Source of the DNA: Muribaculaceae bacterium
GTDB taxonomy: Bacteria; Bacteroidota; Bacteroidia; Bacteroidales; Muribaculaceae
Assembly: GCA_017557625.1 (NCBI GenBank)
Contig: JAFYYG010000016.1
Location: 1-64,000, forward strand
Direction of reading: 5' to 3'
DNA: 64,000 nt
This document shows, in pieces, positions 50,439-58,681 of this stretch. Below the pieces are notes generated by a model. That model did not search any database and was not told the DNA's origin. It worked only from the letters and a program-made list of their open reading frames with translations. Each line of letters opens with the position of its first letter. Within the stretch, counting starts at the first letter, position 1. The translations under genes and the position numbers were made by a program.

Positions 50439-50660
50439 AGAAGGCAATTGGGGTGTCAATCTTTGTTTTTCTTCATCATACCTTGAACTGTTCGGAATAT
50501 CCTCACGTCTTTGCCAAAGACGTATTTTCACGTCATAGCCCTCTTCTATGGCCCTTTCTATTTCGCCTTGTTCCAACTCTTCAGGACTATACTCCATAAC
50601 GCAAGAGTGTAATGAACCACAAGCTACAAATATCACTAATAACAATCTTAATATCTTCAT
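50418..50660 (-). CDS. Small lipoprotein, unknown function
   Basis: An 80-residue protein. The ATG at 50660 (M-K-I-L-R-L-L-L-V-I-F) gives a short signal peptide ending H-S-C, a probable lipidation cysteine. The mature part is hydrophilic (about 60 residues, E/R/Q-rich). No family recognised. It is the third gene of a leftward trio of small envelope proteins (51365 to 50418). Confidence 0.6.
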   Translation of the reverse strand: MKILRLLLVIFVACGSLHSCVMEYSPEELEQGEIERAIEEGYDVKIRLWQRREDIPNSSRYDEEKQRLTPQLPSKKNNTP

Positions 50661-50683
50661 AATAAACAATTTAAATGTTTTGA

Positions 50684-50977
50684 CTATTTATCCTCATCAG
50701 GAGTATTGAACTCATCACCTATAAGGGACATTATTCTTTGGTATTCCCTGGTTTTTACAAAGGCGGTGTCACATAATGCACTGTCATTTTCCATGTACCA
50801 CTGAAGGCCTTCCCTGAGCGCTTTATGGAATTTTATCTCACGCTCAAGCTTGTAGTTCGCCACATTATAAGGATGAATTTCATTACCACAAACAAACATC
50901 ATTTTGCCATAACAAAACGAAACAAATCCTATAAACAAGATAAAAACTGCGTAAATTATATATGGAACGTATTTCAT
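50684..50977 (-). CDS. Small membrane-anchored protein, paralog of the next gene
   Basis: A 97-residue protein. One N-terminal transmembrane segment (about 5-25) is followed by a helical region with L-R-E-G-L-Q-W-Y-M-E-N-D-S-A and F-V-K-T-R-E-Y. The same L-x-x-G-L-x-W-Y-x-x-N-D-S-A and F-V-K-T-x-E-Y core is in the neighbouring 122-residue protein, so the pair is a tandem duplication. Function unknown. Confidence 0.65.
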   Translation of the reverse strand: MKYVPYIIYAVFILFIGFVSFCYGKMMFVCGNEIHPYNVANYKLEREIKFHKALREGLQWYMENDSALCDTAFVKTREYQRIMSLIGDEFNTPDEDK

Positions 50978-50996
50978 TATATCCGTTTTTTATTAG

Positions 50997-51365
50997 TTAA
51001 TAATGATGTCTTACTATATCACTCTCGTCTATGGTTTCCTTTGCTTTCCAGTCGGGAGAATCAAAATCGCCCCATTCCACCATACCATCTATATTCTTGT
51101 ATTCCTGAGTTTTAACAAAGGAAGATTCCCAAAATGCACTGTCGTTAATCAAATACCAATGCAGTCCATCTAACAGTGCATTAGAAATTATCATCTCTTT
51201 CTCCAAATCGGCTTTTACAGCCTCAACAGGGCGAGGTATAGGATCGGGATGGGAATGTTTTTTTTCGTATACTAACAACCCCAATTTAAAACCAATAATT
51301 GGTGTGATCAATATGCCTAAAATCATACATATAGCAATAAGTATAGCAATAAGTACTTTCTTCAT
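50997..51365 (-). CDS. Small membrane-anchored protein, tandem paralog
   Basis: A 122-residue protein. The N-terminal hydrophobic segment (about 4-32) may span the membrane once. The shared core L-L-D-G-L-H-W-Y-L-I-N-D-S-A and F-V-K-T-Q-E-Y follows, with a longer acidic tail ending in H-H-Y. Its gene is 19 bases upstream of its paralog and probably co-transcribed. No family recognised. Confidence 0.65.
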   Translation of the reverse strand: MKKVLIAILIAICMILGILITPIIGFKLGLLVYEKKHSHPDPIPRPVEAVKADLEKEMIISNALLDGLHWYLINDSAFWESSFVKTQEYKNIDGMVEWGDFDSPDWKAKETIDESDIVRHHY

Positions 51366-51442
51366 TTTTCCACTTTTTATTTGTTAATGATTGATTGTTT
51401 AAAGAAGGCTTCTTTCCATCCAACAGATAACAGAAAACAGAA

Positions 51443-51473
51443 GACCGTGCCTCGATTTCTCTGGGGCACGGTC
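51443..51473 (-). terminator. Hairpin after the Ser/Thr-rich lipoprotein gene
   Basis: GACCGTGCC/GGCACGGTC, 9-bp perfect stem, followed on the minus strand by TTCTGTTTTCTG, 10 bases after the stop codon. Confidence 0.65.
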
Positions 51474-51483
51474 TCTTGAGGTT

Positions 51484-51717
51484 TTAACCCTCGGTCTTAG
51501 TCTCTGTATTGTTTTCAGTTGTCTGCTCACCAGCGTTGGTGTTCTGCTCGGTGGGAGCAGCAGCGTTGTCCTTAACTTCGGTGGTCTCACCCTCGGCTGC
51601 TGGGCTCACGCTCTCGGTGCTGGCGCTGCTGCCACTGGCGTCACTGGCGCTCTTGGTCTCACATGAAACAAATGTCATTGCAAATACTGCTGCGAACAAT
51701 AAAACTAACTTTTTCAT
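51484..51717 (-). CDS. Low-complexity Ser/Thr/Glu-rich lipoprotein
   Basis: A 77-residue protein. The ATG at 51717 opens the signal peptide M-K-K-L-V-L-L-F-A-A-V-F, ending F-V-S-C19. The remaining about 58 residues are almost only S, T, E, A, N, D and K, unfolded in appearance. It could be a surface spacer or an abundant small lipoprotein. A strong hairpin follows the gene. Upstream, a minus-strand TAATTTTG box sits at 51830-51823. Confidence 0.7.
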   Translation of the reverse strand: MKKLVLLFAAVFAMTFVSCETKSASDASGSSASTESVSPAAEGETTEVKDNAAAPTEQNTNAGEQTTENNTETKTEG

Positions 51718-52162
51718 AATAGATAATTTTTTAAATGATGAATAAAATATGTGTAAACTCAAATCGTTTTTTTGTTTTGGTTTTTATCGCCACTCGCCAA
51801 CGGTTGGTTTGTGTTGACGATGCAAAATTATAACGGCGGCGACCGGAGGTGTTATAACCGCCAGGACAATTTTTGAAACAACGGGGACAATCGCTGTAAA
51901 AAATCGGAAAACTTGTGTAACAACGGGGACATCTTTGTCACACAAAACCCTTAAGTACAGCATTTTGCAATTAATCTAAAAACAACCCGATTCTTCTCTA
52001 TTTTTTCTTCCAAAAAAGTGATTTTCTCGCCAAAAAAAACCTTTTCTTGACGTTTTTTTGTGATGTTTCTAAGAAAAAACTGACAACTGATAACTGATAA
52101 CTGCCAACATTTTTGTATCTTTGCACTTCAAATGAATAATAACACATAAAAATATCACAAAA
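51718..52162. other. 445-base gap with two ACAACGGGGACA copies
   Basis: Contains AACAACGGGGACAATC (51877) and TAACAACGGGGACATC (51918), the inverted TTATAACGGCGG and TGTTATAACCGCC (51827-51863), and an AT-rich region. The AACTGATAACTG repeat and a -7 box TATCTTTG (52116-52123) lie before the next gene. No coding region is supported. Confidence 0.5.
52078..52123 (+). promoter_or_regulatory. AACTGATAACTG repeat abutting a -7 box TATCTTTG
   Basis: ACTGACAACTGATAACTGAT and a further partial copy (52078-52107) occupy the position of the -33 box. TATCTTTG at 52116-52123 is 39 bases before the DUF3467 start. Confidence 0.5.
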
Positions 52163-52483
52163 ATGGCAAACGATAACAAGAAACAAAACCAGATTCAAAT
52201 TGAAGTTCCCAACGATGAGATGCAGGGCCGCTATGCTAACCTTGCCGTTATCTCACACTCTCCCAACGACTTTGTGATGGACATGATATTTGTGGCACCC
52301 AACACTCCCAAAGCACGCGTGCAGAGCCGCATCATCATGACTCCCGAGAACGCTAAGCAATTGCTCTTCGCCATGAAGGAGAACATCGACAAATATGAGG
52401 CCAATTTCGGTGAAATCCGTCCTCGACAAATGAAAAACAACGACGGAATCATGGACTTCCCCCTGCCCAAAGGCCAGGCTTGA
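52163..52483 (+). CDS. DUF3467 family protein
   Basis: A 106-residue cytoplasmic protein with the DUF3467 pattern: I-E-V-P-N-D-E-M-Q-G-R-Y-A-N-L-A-V-I-S-H-S-P-N-D-F-V-M-D-M-I-F-V, then V-Q-S-R-I-I-M-T-P-E-N-A-K-Q-L and L-x-x-N-I-D-K-Y-E. The family is widespread in Bacteroidetes and has no assigned biochemistry. The promoter with -7 TATCTTTG is at 52116. Confidence 0.87.
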   Translation: MANDNKKQNQIQIEVPNDEMQGRYANLAVISHSPNDFVMDMIFVAPNTPKARVQSRIIMTPENAKQLLFAMKENIDKYEANFGEIRPRQMKNNDGIMDFPLPKGQA

Positions 52484-52487
52484 TTTA

Positions 52488-52517
52488 ATTCACAATGCAT
52501 AATTCACAATGCATAAT
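52488..52517. repeat. AATTCACAATGCATAATTC repeat
   Basis: TTCACAATGCATAA occurs twice in tandem, nearly edge to edge. Related pieces are at 873-887, 9687-9706 and 23356-23380. Confidence 0.7.
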
Positions 52518-52576
52518 ATTCTAGAGAATCTAGTTAATCAAGAAATTCTAGGACTATTAAGCACAAAGAATTGACA

Positions 52577-54052
52577 ATGGATCATCAACTTTTCATTTAT
52601 AATACTCTCACTCGGCGCAAGGAGCTGTTCAAGCCACTGCAGGAACCTAATGTGGGGATGTATGTGTGCGGACCAACTGTCTATGGCGACCCGCATCTGG
52701 GCCATACCCGCCCGGCAATCACCTTCGACGTGCTGTTCCGCTACCTCAAGCATCTTGGCTATAAAGTGCGTTACGTGCGCAACATCACCGATGTGGGACA
52801 CCTTGAGCACGATGCCGACGAAGGCGAGGACAAGATAGCAAAGAAGGCACGCCTCGAGCAACTCGAGCCCATGGAGATAGCACAGTACTACACCAACCGC
52901 TACCATGCAGCCATGCAGGCCCTCAACGTGTTGCCACCGAGCATCGAGCCTCACGCAACAGGACACATCATCGAACAGGAGCAGCTGGTGCAGGAAATCC
53001 TCGACAACGGCTACGCCTACGAGAGCAACGGCAGCGTGTATTTCGACGTTGAGAAGTATAATAAAGACCATAAATACGGCAAACTCAGCGGCCGCAACCT
53101 GGAGGATGTAATCAACAACAGTCGCGCCCTTGAGGGTGTTGGCGAGAAGCGCAACCAAGCCGATTTCGCCCTGTGGAAGAAAGCTCAACCCGAGCACATC
53201 ATGCGATGGCCATCGCCCTGGAGCGACGGTTTCCCTGGCTGGCACTGCGAATGCACTGCCATGGGACGCAAGTACTTGGGCAGCCACTTCGACATCCACG
53301 GTGGCGGCATGGATCTCGTGTTCCCGCACCATGAGTGCGAAATCGCTCAGTCGGTGGCGAGTCAGGGCGACGACATGGTACAATACTGGATGCACAACAA
53401 CATGATCACCATCAACGGTCAGAAGATGGGCAAGTCGCTTGGCAACTTCATCACCCTTGAGGAGTTCTTCACCGGCAACCACAAGATGCTCGAGCAGGCC
53501 TACACGCCCATGACAATACGCTTCTTTATCCTGCAGGCTCACTACCGCGGAACCGTCGATTTCTCGAATGCCGCACTGCAAGCCGCCGAGAAGGCCTACG
53601 AGCGCATGCTTGACGGTTGGCACCGACTCAACGAGCTGAAAGCCTCCGAAACATCAAGCATCACCATCGATGACTATGCCGCACGCTGTGCCGAGGCAAT
53701 GAACGATGACCTTAATACCGCACAGGTAATCGCCACGCTCTTCGATGCCTGCAAGGTCATCAATCAGGTGAACGACGGCAACGCCACCCTTTCTCAGCAC
53801 GACATCGACGCTCTCAAGGCAACATTCCAAGCCTATCTCTTTGATGTGCTTGGAATGCGCGACGACGCTGCCGGAGGCGACAACGTGAACCTTGAGCCTT
53901 ACCGCAAGGCCGTTGACCTGCTCCTCGAGATGCGCAAAACCGCCAAGGCCAACAAGGACTGGGCGACCAGCGACCTCATCCGCGACCGCCTCAACGAAGC
54001 CGGCTTCGACGTGAAAGACACCAAAGACGGCTTTGAGTGGAAAGTGCGATAA
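52577..54052 (+). CDS. cysS: Cysteinyl-tRNA synthetase
   Basis: A 491-residue class I synthetase. [15 protein letters not shown] includes the HIGH-type motif and the first zinc cysteine. W-H-C-E-C-T-A-M-G and F-P-H-H-E-C-E supply the other zinc ligands. The KMSKS loop reads K-M-G-K-S-L-G-N-F. The C-terminal helical anticodon-binding region starts near residue 345. The ATG at 52577 is used; a TTG two codons earlier is less likely. Single gene; the leftward open frame across it is a shadow. Confidence 0.96.
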   Translation: MDHQLFIYNTLTRRKELFKPLQEPNVGMYVCGPTVYGDPHLGHTRPAITFDVLFRYLKHLGYKVRYVRNITDVGHLEHDADEGEDKIAKKARLEQLEPMEIAQYYTNRYHAAMQALNVLPPSIEPHATGHIIEQEQLVQEILDNGYAYESNGSVYFDVEKYNKDHKYGKLSGRNLEDVINNSRALEGVGEKRNQADFALWKKAQPEHIMRWPSPWSDGFPGWHCECTAMGRKYLGSHFDIHGGGMDLVFPHHECEIAQSVASQGDDMVQYWMHNNMITINGQKMGKSLGNFITLEEFFTGNHKMLEQAYTPMTIRFFILQAHYRGTVDFSNAALQAAEKAYERMLDGWHRLNELKASETSSITIDDYAARCAEAMNDDLNTAQVIATLFDACKVINQVNDGNATLSQHDIDALKATFQAYLFDVLGMRDDAAGGDNVNLEPYRKAVDLLLEMRKTAKANKDWATSDLIRDRLNEAGFDVKDTKDGFEWKVR

Positions 54053-54059
54053 GCGCTTC

Positions 54060-54182
54060 GCGCGTTAATCGTGGATCGAGGATCGGGAATCGAAGATAGA
54101 AGATTGGGAATCGGGAATTGGAAGATGTTCCCCGTACTGCGACTCCGTCGCAGTCCACATAACACTTAAAATTTTACACTTA
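54060..54182. repeat. Composite spacer: GGATCGGGAATCG, hairpin, AACACTTAAAA
   Basis: GGATCGAGGATCGGGAATCG and further copies (54070-54120), hairpin ACTGCGAC-TCC-GTCGCAGT (54136-54154), then AACACTTAAAATTTTACACTTA to the next start codon. Here the outer base pair is A-T instead of G-C, a compensatory change from the 2056 copy. Confidence 0.85.
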
Positions 54183-55136
54183 ATGGTAAGCGTCATAATA
54201 CCGATCTACAACGTGCAGGATTATCTTGCACGTTGTATTGACTCGGTCTTGGCGCAAACTTATAAAGACCTTGAAATCATTCTCGTGGATGACGGCAGCC
54301 ACGACACCAGCGGCGACATCTGCGATGAATATGACATCAAATACCGACATGTACGTGTAATACACAAAACCAACGGCGGACTTAGCGATGCACGCAATGC
54401 CGGACTGGAAGTGGCGCAAGGTCATTATGTCACCTTTATTGACGGCGATGACTATGTGCACCCTTGTTTTGTGGAGGCACTATTACGCACCATAGAGCAG
54501 ACTGGCGCACAGATTGCCGCATGCACTTGGCAAGAACTCAAAGACGGCGATACACCACGCGACGTAAACATAGAAAATGCCAAAAGCAAGACTTATACTA
54601 AATCAGAGGCGATAAACACTGTTTTTTATCAGGGCGAACTCAATCACTCGGCTTGCAGCCGTATTTTTGAGAAGCAACTCTTTGACGACCTGCGTTTTCC
54701 CGAAGGCGCTCTCTACGAAGACCTTGCCGTTATCTATCCACTGCTGCGTAAAGTCGAGAAAGTGGCGTTGCTCAAAGCCCCAATGTACTACTACATGCAC
54801 CGAACAGGCAGCATCATCACTACAATGTCGCTGCGCCGAACACAAGTTCTCGACCACCTTGAGAAACTTGAAAAACAAGTGGCTGAAGAAGCCCCCCAAT
54901 ACCTGCCGGCAGTACGTAGTCGCCACCTGAGCGCCTGCTTCAACATGCTGCGGCTTATGCCAGCCCGCGACCCCAAGTGGCAACCCACCAAGAAACGTTG
55001 CTGGGATTACATTAAAAAAATGCGCATCTCTTGCCTAAAAGACATGAAAGTGCGCGCCAAGAACAAAGCAGCTTGCATCCTATCATTTTTAGGGAGAGGT
55101 GTCACAACAATGATTATCAATAGAAATAAGGGGTGA
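54183..55136 (+). CDS. Family 2 glycosyltransferase
   Basis: A 317-residue GT-A enzyme. V-S-V-I-I-P-I-Y-N-V-Q-D-Y-L, L-V-D-D-G-S, G-G-L-S-D-A-R-N-A-G-L and the D-x-D-equivalent I-D-G-D-D-Y are the nucleotide-sugar-binding motifs of capsular GT2 proteins. The C-terminal about 100 residues are basic and helical and may touch the membrane. It stands alone, away from the exopolysaccharide locus, so its glycan is unknown. Confidence 0.9.
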   Translation: MVSVIIPIYNVQDYLARCIDSVLAQTYKDLEIILVDDGSHDTSGDICDEYDIKYRHVRVIHKTNGGLSDARNAGLEVAQGHYVTFIDGDDYVHPCFVEALLRTIEQTGAQIAACTWQELKDGDTPRDVNIENAKSKTYTKSEAINTVFYQGELNHSACSRIFEKQLFDDLRFPEGALYEDLAVIYPLLRKVEKVALLKAPMYYYMHRTGSIITTMSLRRTQVLDHLEKLEKQVAEEAPQYLPAVRSRHLSACFNMLRLMPARDPKWQPTKKRCWDYIKKMRISCLKDMKVRAKNKAACILSFLGRGVTTMIINRNKG

Positions 55137-55486
55137 TAGTCTGTCTTTATTGTATAATTGTAAAAAAATCTTTCACCAAGCCGTTTTATCTATAAAATTT
55201 GCCCGTTTGTATATACTTACTTGCACATTTTATAATTATGTGCTAGTTTTGCATCACAATTCATAGGCATAAAGGTAAAATTGTTTTAGGCTTGTTTATT
55301 TTTATACATTTGTTGTTTGTCCATGAAAAACACTTTTTTTGGGTTTAGTAAATTTTAGGCTTCAAGAAAAAAACTTGAAATTATCGAGGCGGAGACGTTG
55401 ATGTCCCCGCCTTGATAACGTTTATAAGCTTACAGAACAAATTCTGCTCTGAAATAAATCCTAATGACCAATTCGGGTTATAAGAA
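55137..55486. other. 350-base gene-free gap with promoter-like box and hairpins
   Basis: CTTG-N20-TAGTTTTG (55220-55251) on the plus strand would start RNA near 55258. An 11-codon frame M-K-N-T-F-F-G-F-S-K-F lies at 55323-55358, then a TTCAAG/CTTGAA hairpin (55361-55379) and the larger terminator hairpin. This could be a small RNA or leader, but no known RNA family is recognised. Confidence 0.35.
55381..55418 (-). terminator. Terminator hairpin of the rhodanese operon
   Basis: TTATCGAGGCGG pairs with CCGCCTTGATAA (one G-T pair) plus GAC/GTC. On the minus strand it is followed by TTTCAAGTTTTTTTC. Confidence 0.65.
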
Positions 55487-55882
55487 TCATTCCACGTCTT
55501 TGCCAGCGTCCTGCCAAGCTATGATGCCACCGTCAAGGTTTATAACCTGAAAGCCAGCCTTTACCATCGCATTCGCGGCTTTTGCGCTGCGGCGTCCGCT
55601 GCGGCAATACACGGCCACGGTTTTTTGCTTATCGAGTTGCGCCGTTACCTTGTCAATGAATAAGGAGTCGTTCACGTCAATAAGTTTGGCACCAGCTATA
55701 TGTCCCTCGTTATATTCCGACAGTGTTCTCATGTCGACCAACTGGATGCTCTCACGGTCGGCAATCAGTTTGGAAAACTCGTCAACACCTACCGTCTTGA
55801 AACCGTTGTTCTTTGTCGCGCATGACGAGTAAATCACTATACCAATGACAAGAACTACCGCTATAATCAGAATGTACTTCAT
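55487..55882 (-). CDS. Rhodanese-domain lipoprotein
   Basis: A 131-residue protein. The ATG at 55882 gives an N-terminal hydrophobic segment ending Y-S-S-C21, a probable lipidation site. The single rhodanese domain (about 30-128) has L-V-D-M-R-T-L-S-E-Y-N-E-G-H-I-A-G-A and the active-site loop V-Y-C93-R-S-G-R-R-S. It probably transfers sulfane sulfur in the periplasm; the acceptor is unknown. It is the last gene of a three-gene leftward cluster, 9 bases after the hydrolase gene. Confidence 0.87.
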   Translation of the reverse strand: MKYILIIAVVLVIGIVIYSSCATKNNGFKTVGVDEFSKLIADRESIQLVDMRTLSEYNEGHIAGAKLIDVNDSLFIDKVTAQLDKQKTVAVYCRSGRRSAKAANAMVKAGFQVINLDGGIIAWQDAGKDVE

Positions 55883-55891
55883 GTGTGTCAA

Positions 55892-56299
55892 TTATAAGAT
55901 ATTGTCAATCATTGAAAAAATATCTTCCTCCTTCTCGTAAGGATGGATGTGGAAATAGCTGTCGCCGGTTAGCATCGCCGAGAGGGCGCACTTGGAGGGG
56001 TTATAGAAGATGTGAACAGGAATCTCAAACCGCTCAGCGTAAGCCAATTCATAGCCCACACCTAACGACGGACAAGTGCACTCAGCAATCACCACATCGC
56101 TCTCGCGCAGCCAAGTGGTGTCCTGATTATAGATAGCCGCGTCACGGTCACGAGTCTGCTCCTCAAGGCACAAATGGTCGCTGCCTACATGCTCGGTGAG
56201 CACATCGTGTCCTTTCTGCTGCAAATAGCTGATAATTTGTCGGTAGAGCCCAGCATCTACCCTACCACCACGTATTGAGCCAGCAAAATATATCTTCAT
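55892..56299 (-). CDS. Nucleoside 2-deoxyribosyltransferase-like protein (DNPH1-type N-hydrolase)
   Basis: A 135-residue cytoplasmic protein. The start M-K-I-Y-F-A-G-S-I-R-G-G-R is diagnostic for 2'-deoxynucleoside 5'-phosphate N-hydrolase-like proteins, which split dNMPs into base and deoxyribose phosphate. S-D-V-V-I-A-E and G-V-G-Y-E84-L-A-Y supply the expected catalytic Asp/Glu region. The ATG at 56299 is chosen because the longer frame overlaps the upstream gene. Substrate assignment is by family. Confidence 0.82.
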   Translation of the reverse strand: MKIYFAGSIRGGRVDAGLYRQIISYLQQKGHDVLTEHVGSDHLCLEEQTRDRDAAIYNQDTTWLRESDVVIAECTCPSLGVGYELAYAERFEIPVHIFYNPSKCALSAMLTGDSYFHIHPYEKEEDIFSMIDNIL

Positions 56300-56309
56300 A
56301 GCATTATTA

Positions 56310-56783
56310 TTAATCATAGAAGAAAAAACTGTAAGAGTAAAGCACAAAGCTTCCCAACAAGAAACTCACCACATTAGCGATGATAGTGGCGCGCATCACA
56401 GGACGGAACTCGTAACGTTTCTTTAGAAACACACAATTTACGATCAATTCGATGAGGATTGTTGCCACCAAGGCTACAGCATAATAAAGGACAAAACTGA
56501 ATAAGTCCTCATCGTTTGAAAGATTCACCTCATCCGAACTTACCCAGGGGAACCACACCGTCAACAGTCGGCCTCCATTAATGGCGATTGACGTGTAAGC
56601 CCCAGCTATGCCACTCACCACATTACTTACGAGAGCAGTAAAAGCGACACGCGATTTGAAATACTTGCGGTCCAAAATCTGCGACATCACTATAACCTCA
56701 ATGGCTATCAAGCAAGCCATAAGCAACCACCCCATGGGCAGCGAAGCATATTTCCCGAAATAAGTATTATTTAATATAATCAT
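56310..56783 (-). CDS. Four-helix integral membrane protein, unknown function
   Basis: A 157-residue protein. Hydrophobic segments at about 16-33, 47-68, 92-116 and 128-150 suggest four membrane spans; a hydrophilic loop lies between the second and third. Charged residues (K-K-R-Y-E-F-R-P) sit before the last span. I recognise no family. Its stop is 10 bases before the hydrolase start, so it probably heads this operon. Confidence 0.65.
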   Translation of the reverse strand: MIILNNTYFGKYASLPMGWLLMACLIAIEVIVMSQILDRKYFKSRVAFTALVSNVVSGIAGAYTSIAINGGRLLTVWFPWVSSDEVNLSNDEDLFSFVLYYAVALVATILIELIVNCVFLKKRYEFRPVMRATIIANVVSFLLGSFVLYSYSFFFYD

Positions 56784-56826
56784 TTTTCTAAAAGAATAAT
56801 TTCAATAAATTGTGAACTATATACTG

Positions 56827-57414
56827 TTATCTTATACCCAGAAATCGGTGAGTTTGCAGCGACAGTCGCCAATGTGGGTTGGCAAGCACAGCTTCTACGC
56901 ATAGTTGCAAATTCATTTTACGTTGCCGCTCGTCAGGGACAAAACAAGGCTGAATGAAGCGGTGATCGGCGACGATAAAGTCATACTGGCTCAGGTCTTG
57001 ACCTGTATAGACAACTTTCAGTTCGTCGCAGCGGTCAACCAAACAAGGCGCAAGCTCTCCGCCCGGGAAGCCGAATTTTGGCGACAACGTCACCCAATCA
57101 ATGCCTGGAGGCAGGGGTCGGGTGCCATTGGTCTCGATGGCGACCTTTTTCCCCGTGAGGTGCAGAGCTTTCAGCATCGGTTCATCGACATATAGCGACG
57201 GCTCGCCGCCAGTCAGGATAACGAGCGGCGCATCGGGATATTTCATCACCTCATCCATAATCTCGGGCAACGACATCATAGTGTGACTCTGGTGCTCGGT
57301 GTCACAAAAGGCACACCGCAGGTTGCACCCGCTGAAGCGGATGAACACGCTGGCGACACCTGTGTTAAAGCCCTCGCCCTGCAATGAGTAGAATATTTCG
57401 TTAACAGGATACAA
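56827..57414 (-). CDS. queE: 7-carboxy-7-deazaguanine synthase
   Basis: A 195-residue radical SAM enzyme converting 6-carboxy-tetrahydropterin to 7-carboxy-7-deazaguanine in preQ0/queuosine synthesis. I-F-Y-S-L-Q-G-E-G-F, G-C-N-L-R-C-A-F-C-D (C-x3-C-x2-C), L-T-G-G-E-P-S-L and I-E-T-N-G-T are all present. The start is a TTG at 57414 (M-Y-P-V-N-E-I-F-Y); no ATG is available before the upstream stop. It lies downstream of queD, separated by a repeat-filled spacer. Confidence 0.95.
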   Translation of the reverse strand: MYPVNEIFYSLQGEGFNTGVASVFIRFSGCNLRCAFCDTEHQSHTMMSLPEIMDEVMKYPDAPLVILTGGEPSLYVDEPMLKALHLTGKKVAIETNGTRPLPPGIDWVTLSPKFGFPGGELAPCLVDRCDELKVVYTGQDLSQYDFIVADHRFIQPCFVPDERQRKMNLQLCVEAVLANPHWRLSLQTHRFLGIR

Positions 57415-57424
57415 TAGTAAGTTT

Positions 57425-57605
57425 TAAGAGTTAAGTACAAAGTACAAAGGGCCAAGTACAAAGGGCCAAGTACAAAGGACCAAGAGCCAAGTAACTAAGA
57501 ACTAAGTACAAAGTACCAAGTATTAAGCATCAAGTGTTAAGAAGCAAGCAACCTTTGTCCTTCCTACCTTGTCCTTCGTCCTTCATACTTTGTCCTTCAT
57601 ACTTT
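57425..57605. repeat. AAGTACAAAGGGCCAAG / CCTTTGTCCTTC repeat block between queE and queD
   Basis: Eight or so degenerate copies of AAGTACAAAGGACCAAG and AAGTGTTAAG (57425-57550) are followed by copies of TCATACTTTGTCCT (57553-57605). The two halves are partly complementary (ACAAAGGA and TCCTTTGT), so the RNA could fold into a long imperfect hairpin. Confidence 0.85.
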
Positions 57606-57610
57606 GTCCT

Positions 57611-57949
57611 TCATACTTCATCCTTTACATATGATGCCATATTGTCGCGCGACTCCCAAACGTCGGCGCGGTAGCAGTTGGGCACGGTCTCCACCACCCA
57701 GTGCGCGATATTCTCGGCTGTGGGGTTGAACTTGAGCACCTCGTTGAGGTTCTTATGGTCGATTCGGTCGTGAATGAGCTTCTTGATAAACGTGAAGTCG
57801 CACACCAAGCCATTGCTGTCAAGCTCCTTAGCCTTGCAATAGACCTTGATGATCCAGTTGTGACCATGCAGGTTCTCGCACTTGCTCTCATAGTCAAGAT
57901 AGAGCTGATGGCACGATGAAATCTCTAAAGTTTTTTCTACGTAATACAT
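57611..57949 (-). CDS. queD: 6-carboxy-tetrahydropterin synthase
   Basis: A 112-residue PTPS-like zinc enzyme acting before QueE. Zinc and catalytic motifs are S-S-C-H-Q-L (His), K-C-E-N-L-H-G-H-N-W (catalytic Cys and two His), C-D-F-T-F-I-K-K and P-T-A-E-N-I-A-H-W. Short but normal for QueD. It lies in the leftward queFCDE cluster. Confidence 0.93.
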   Translation of the reverse strand: MYYVEKTLEISSCHQLYLDYESKCENLHGHNWIIKVYCKAKELDSNGLVCDFTFIKKLIHDRIDHKNLNEVLKFNPTAENIAHWVVETVPNCYRADVWESRDNMASYVKDEV

Positions 57950-58026
57950 TATTAAGTAATAAGTGTTAAGTTTTAAGTGTTAAGTAGGACCTTCCTCGTT
58001 TCTCGTTTCACCTCCCTCGTTCCACC
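57950..58026. repeat. TTAAGTGTTAAGTTTTAAG and CTCGTTTCACC repeats
   Basis: A TTAAGTAATAAGTGTTAAG run, then TCCTCGTTTCTCGTTTCACC, fills the gap between queD and queC. Confidence 0.75.
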
Positions 58027-58680
58027 TTATTCATACTCGGTGGGATCATCAATGCCGGCATCGTGGAGAGCTTCGATGCGCTCGCGGCAGGTGCCGCATT
58101 TGCCACAGTGCTTCTCGCCGCCCTTGTAGCATGAGTAGGTCATGGCGTAGTTCACGCCAAGAACTTTTCCTCGACGGGCTATGTCGGTCTTGGTGATGTT
58201 GGTATAAGGCGCATACACCTCGATGCCTTCGTATGTGCCGTGCCACATTGCCAGCGACATGGCATTAATAAAGTTTTGGCGGCAGTCGGGATAGATGGTG
58301 TGGTCACCGGCATGATTGGCAATCATCACACGCTTGAGGCCGTTGCTCTCGGCAATGCCGCAGGCTATCGCCAGCATGATGCCGTTGCGGAATGGAACCA
58401 CCGTGGCTTTCATGTTCTCCTCGTCGTAGTTGCCTTCGGGGATGGCGTCGGGACTCTCGAGCAACGCGCTCTTGAAATAGCGGCGCATAAAGTCGAGCGG
58501 GATGATGATATGCTTGACACCCAACTGCTGGCATTGCGCCACTGCATACTGCTGCTCGCGGTAGTTCTGCGTGGAACCGTAGTCAAATGTGATGGCGAGG
58601 GCTATCTCGTCATGAAACTCATGCAGCATGGTGCACGAGTCCATGCCTCCTGAAAGGATAATCACTGCGTCTTTTGCCAT
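58027..58680 (-). CDS. queC: 7-cyano-7-deazaguanine (preQ0) synthase
   Basis: A 217-residue ATP-dependent enzyme converting 7-carboxy-7-deazaguanine plus ammonia to preQ0. The PP-loop S-G-G-M-D-S-C-T is at about residues 10-17. The zinc site is the cysteine group C-Y-K-G-G-E-K-H-C-G-K-C-G-T-C-R-E-R. V-P-F-R-N-G-I-M-L-A and H-A-G-D-H-T-I-Y-P-D-C-R are conserved. One base separates it from queF. Confidence 0.95.
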   Translation of the reverse strand: MAKDAVIILSGGMDSCTMLHEFHDEIALAITFDYGSTQNYREQQYAVAQCQQLGVKHIIIPLDFMRRYFKSALLESPDAIPEGNYDEENMKATVVPFRNGIMLAIACGIAESNGLKRVMIANHAGDHTIYPDCRQNFINAMSLAMWHGTYEGIEVYAPYTNITKTDIARRGKVLGVNYAMTYSCYKGGEKHCGKCGTCRERIEALHDAGIDDPTEYE

Positions 58681-58681
58681 A

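Noticed and set aside
52538-53623. 361-codon minus-strand frame across cysS
   Set aside because: It lies opposite a fully conserved cysteinyl-tRNA synthetase and has no recognisable domain or promoter.
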